Source: Burkholderiaceae bacterium
GTDB taxonomy: Bacteria > Pseudomonadota > Gammaproteobacteria > Burkholderiales > Burkholderiaceae_C
DNA length: 8,292 bases
Direction: 5' to 3'
NCBI GenBank assembly: GCA_029864165.1
Contig: JAOTTZ010000055.1
Span: 1-8,292, forward strand
Made by a program: the position numbers and the translations under genes. A model generated the notes under the pieces. That model had not been told where the DNA came from, made no database searches, and saw only the letters and a list, made by a program, of their open reading frames with translations. This document shows, one piece after another, positions 6,031-8,292 of the stretch (position 1 is the stretch's first letter; every line of letters begins with the position of its first letter).

Positions 6031-7497
6031 ATGTCACCGTTTCGATGCCTATCGCTGGCGTGCGTATTGTCCTGCGCCGCCCATGTGGCGGCCGCCCCGC
6101 CGCGCTTACCACCAGAGGTCGTGGCCGCGTTGAAGCGCGCCGAGATACCGACCAGCGCCATGTCCGTCCTGGTGCAAGAAGTGGGCGAGAGCGGCGGCGC
6201 CAGCGCGCCCCGCCTGGCGTGGCAGGCCAGCGAACCCGTGAACACCGCCTCGCTGATGAAGCTTGTGACAACCTATGCCGCACTCGACTTGCTGGGCCCC
6301 ACCTGGAATTGGCAGACCCCCGTCTGGCTGCAAGGCGCGCTGCGGCAGCCGCAGGGCGTACTCGAAGGCAGCCTGATCATCAAGGGCAGCGGCGACCCTA
6401 CCCTGGTGCTTGAGCGCACATGGCTGTTGCTGCGCAGGGTGCAGCAACAGGGTGTGCACGAGATACGCGGCGACATCGTGCTCGACCGCAGCGCGTTCAC
6501 CGCGTCAGGCCAATCCGAGTCTGCTTTCGACGGCGAGCCCCTGAGGGCATATAACGCCCAGCCCGATGCGCTGCTGCTGAACTACAAGTCGATCTTGCTC
6601 AACTTCGTACCTGAGCCGACGCGCGGCAAAGCCCGCATCACCGCCGAACCAAAGTTAGCGGGAGTAAGCATAGACACGAGTGCACCACTCGTGTCCGGCC
6701 CATGCGATGACTGGCGTGCTGCGCTCAAAATCGATACCGACGACCCGGCACGCATTCGCTTTCTGGGCAACTACCCAGCACGTTGCGGCGAAAAGCTTTG
6801 GATACTGGCCTATGCCGACCCCCACGGCTACAACGCAAGGCTTATCGAAGCGTTGTGGCGCGAGCTCGGTGGTCGGCTCACCGGTCGTGTGCGCGACGGC
6901 GTGGCGCCCAGCACGCCACCCCGCTTCGTTTTCGACTCAGTACCGCTGGCACAGGTCGTGCGCGACATCAACAAGTTCAGCAACAATGTGATGGCGCAGC
7001 AACTTTTTTTAACGCTAGGTTTGCAAGTCGTGGGCGAGGGCACGCGCGAAGCAGCGCGTCAAGTAGTGAAGCGCTGGTTGCGTTCGCGTCTGGGCGACGG
7101 TAACGCCGCTGCAGCGGTGGTCGACAACGGCTCAGGCCTTTCTCGCGACTCGCGCCTGAGCGCCCGTCTTTTGGGGGATCTGCTGCGGCACGCGTGGGCC
7201 AGCCCAGTCATGCCCGAGTTGATGAGTTCACTGCCCATCTACGGGTTGGACGGCACCTTGCGCAGCTCAACAGCCACCGCAGTGGCCGGTCGGGCGCACA
7301 TAAAGACGGGCTCGCTGCGTGACGTCAATGCAATGGCAGGGTACGTGTTGTCGCGCTCGGGTCAGCGCTATGTGCTGGTTGCGGTCGTCAACCATCCGAG
7401 CGCGCATGCAGCGCGACCCGCGTTGGAGGCCTTGCTGCAATGGGCCGTTCAGGATCGCGCAGCGAGCGTGCGCAACGCAAACAAACCGGCGCCATGA
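6031..7497 (+). CDS. dacB: D-alanyl-D-alanine carboxypeptidase/endopeptidase (PBP4 type)
   Basis: This 488-residue class C low-molecular-weight penicillin-binding protein (peptidase family S13) trims D-Ala or cuts cross-links in peptidoglycan in the periplasm. A signal peptide is visible at about residues 1-22 (short N-region, LACVLSCAAHVAAA, then PP), so export is expected. All three active-site motifs are present: SLMK (74-77, nucleophilic serine and lysine), SNN (317-319) and KTG (425-427). The large insert between SxxK and SNN, characteristic of PBP4 proteins, is present with the IKGSGDPTL stretch near 117. Length is close to E. coli DacB (477). GTG at 6028 directly precedes ATG at 6031; the ATG was chosen. 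The ribosome binding site is weak, consistent with a short leader. An in-phase T7 run occurs at 7004-7010. The gene diverges from tsaB and ends four bases before the convergent hydrolase. Family assignment is firm. Confidence 0.95.
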   Translation: MSPFRCLSLACVLSCAAHVAAAPPRLPPEVVAALKRAEIPTSAMSVLVQEVGESGGASAPRLAWQASEPVNTASLMKLVTTYAALDLLGPTWNWQTPVWLQGALRQPQGVLEGSLIIKGSGDPTLVLERTWLLLRRVQQQGVHEIRGDIVLDRSAFTASGQSESAFDGEPLRAYNAQPDALLLNYKSILLNFVPEPTRGKARITAEPKLAGVSIDTSAPLVSGPCDDWRAALKIDTDDPARIRFLGNYPARCGEKLWILAYADPHGYNARLIEALWRELGGRLTGRVRDGVAPSTPPRFVFDSVPLAQVVRDINKFSNNVMAQQLFLTLGLQVVGEGTREAARQVVKRWLRSRLGDGNAAAAVVDNGSGLSRDSRLSARLLGDLLRHAWASPVMPELMSSLPIYGLDGTLRSSTATAVAGRAHIKTGSLRDVNAMAGYVLSRSGQRYVLVAVVNHPSAHAARPALEALLQWAVQDRAASVRNANKPAP

Positions 7498-7501
7498 AAA
7501 A

Positions 7502-8292
7502 CTAAAACGGGTTGTTGCGAGCCCTTGTACCCGCCAGATTACCCAGGTTGGCGTGACCGCTGACGCTAAGCTGAAGTTCGCTGGCCCAAAGCCACGTGGT
7601 CGCACTGGCCGGCTGACCAGCGTTGGCGGTAGTGGTCTTATCCACGTCCAGATCGCCGGCGGCATCTGTACAACCAGGCAGCGGGACAACGCAAGCCGCC
7701 TGTGTCCAGTTGACGTACCCATTGCTCGCCGGCGCGTTCAGAATATTGCGCACCATTCTGTCGGCCTCGACCAGGCCGATCTTGCGGCCGTCGTTGGTCA
7801 AGTTCCTGAGCAACTCGAGGTTGAAGCTGGCGGTCAGGTTGTTCAGCAAGTCAGCATCGGCACCCTTGCCGATGCCGTAGGGCGTCACGCCCAGTTCGGG
7901 CAGCGTCGAGACGATCACCTTGGCGCCGGCGTCGGCGATGCGGTTGACTTGTCTCGCCACCAAAGCACCAGCGGCCTTTGCATCAGCGTCTGAACCACCG
8001 GTCTCGTAAATTTCCTTGATGTCGTGCGTACCGATCAGCACTGTCACGAGATCCTTGGTCGAGAATCCGCTAGCGACAATAAAGTTGTCGATCTGCGTCA
8101 CCAGATCGGCCGCCTTGGCCTCGGGTTCGGCCCAAATACGCTTCTCCATTGGGAGTACCGCTCCAACGCACTCTTGAAACAACAGCCCATAGCCATTGGC
8201 AAGGACCTGCGCCCAGATGCGGTTACTTTTGCAGGCAGCCGCAGCAGCAGCAGCAGCGGCGGGGTCAGGATTCGCAGGGTCGGGAACCGCAT
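7502..8292 (-). CDS. SGNH/GDSL-type hydrolase, 5' end outside window
   Basis: This is the C-terminal 262 residues of a probably exported esterase-like protein. The frame stays open to the right edge, so no start inside the window is valid, and the signal peptide and the GDSL block with the nucleophilic serine lie beyond it. Visible features, numbered from the first whole codon at 8290: Pro/Asp then an Ala9 run (11-19) and Cys20; the RIWAQVLANGYG region; a block III-like LVTVLIGTHDI (81-91); the VSTLPELG segment; NDGRKIGLVEAD; two Cys in AACVVPLPGC that may pair; and a block V-like WLWASELQLSVSGH (233-246). The usual GxND asparagine is His here. The usual block V DxxH is Ser237 and Gln240. The protein may therefore be inactive or belong to a divergent subfamily. 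The fold assignment rests on overall pattern, and substrate cannot be predicted. It is convergent with dacB, four bases apart. Confidence 0.8.
   Translation of the reverse strand, partial: AVPDPANPDPAAAAAAAAACKSNRIWAQVLANGYGLLFQECVGAVLPMEKRIWAEPEAKAADLVTQIDNFIVASGFSTKDLVTVLIGTHDIKEIYETGGSDADAKAAGALVARQVNRIADAGAKVIVSTLPELGVTPYGIGKGADADLLNNLTASFNLELLRNLTNDGRKIGLVEADRMVRNILNAPASNGYVNWTQAACVVPLPGCTDAAGDLDVDKTTTANAGQPASATTWLWASELQLSVSGHANLGNLAGTRARNNPF
8234..8260 (-). repeat. Alanine-codon microsatellite in hydrolase gene
   Basis: Nine consecutive alanine codons, five of them GCT in a row (8243-8257), sit between a Pro/Asp-rich segment and a cysteine in the hydrolase. Changes in copy number would alter the length of the Ala run without breaking the frame. 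Confidence 0.7.

Noticed and set aside
7319..7993. 224-codon plus-strand frame across the end of dacB and into the hydrolase
   Set aside because: It is out of frame with dacB and antisense to the hydrolase, both of which have clear family motifs.
7502..8182. Hydrolase starting at a TTG at 8182
   Set aside because: The same frame is open to the window edge with protein-like sequence upstream (the SNRIWAQVLANGYG region), so the TTG is an internal leucine codon and the gene is partial.
8098..8292. Minus-strand frame from an ATG at the right edge with a leucine-rich start resembling a signal peptide
   Set aside because: The leucine run is the CTG reading of the alanine microsatellite in another frame of the hydrolase gene.

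Overview
The window reads as ordinary chromosomal DNA of a moderately GC-rich betaproteobacterium, most likely Burkholderiales and plausibly Comamonadaceae-like. This is inferred from the protein sequences, from the tsaB-rimI-uracil-DNA-glycosylase gene order and from the style of the SGNH hydrolase. No species can be named from sequence alone. There is no rRNA, tRNA, CRISPR array, intact insertion sequence or phage gene.

Layout. Bases 1-450 are a gene-poor, visibly more AT-rich stretch with an imperfect inverted repeat (17-63 against 300-345), a nested perfect palindrome and a 13-base direct repeat. It looks like a decayed repeat or MITE-like element, although it also holds small open frames. 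A plus-strand DUF3014 membrane-anchored protein follows (451-1296). Bases 1297-1501 separate it from a convergent minus-strand operon and contain two hairpins.

The minus-strand operon is read from right to left: tsaB (5925-5212), rimI (5215-4712), a family 4 uracil-DNA glycosylase (4712-3903) and a large PAS-PAS-PAS-GGDEF-EAL cyclic-di-GMP enzyme (3916-1502). Every junction overlaps: four bases (TTGA), one base (TGATG) and about fourteen bases. The four proteins are therefore probably co-transcribed and translationally coupled. The first two belong to the recurrent bacterial pairing of t6A tRNA modification with ribosomal protein S18 acetylation, the third is a repair enzyme, and the c-di-GMP protein is the unusual passenger.

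Divergent from tsaB, across about 105 bases, is a plus-strand dacB/PBP4-type D,D-carypeptidase (D-alanyl-D-alanine carboxypeptidase/endopeptidase) with a signal peptide and all three penicillin-binding motifs. It ends four bases from the end of a convergent minus-strand SGNH/GDSL-type hydrolase whose 5' part lies beyond the right edge.

No clear new multi-gene system is present. The best leads are the hydrolase with substituted catalytic-block residues, the coupling of a dual-domain c-di-GMP enzyme to tsaB-rimI-udg, and the repeat structure at the left edge.
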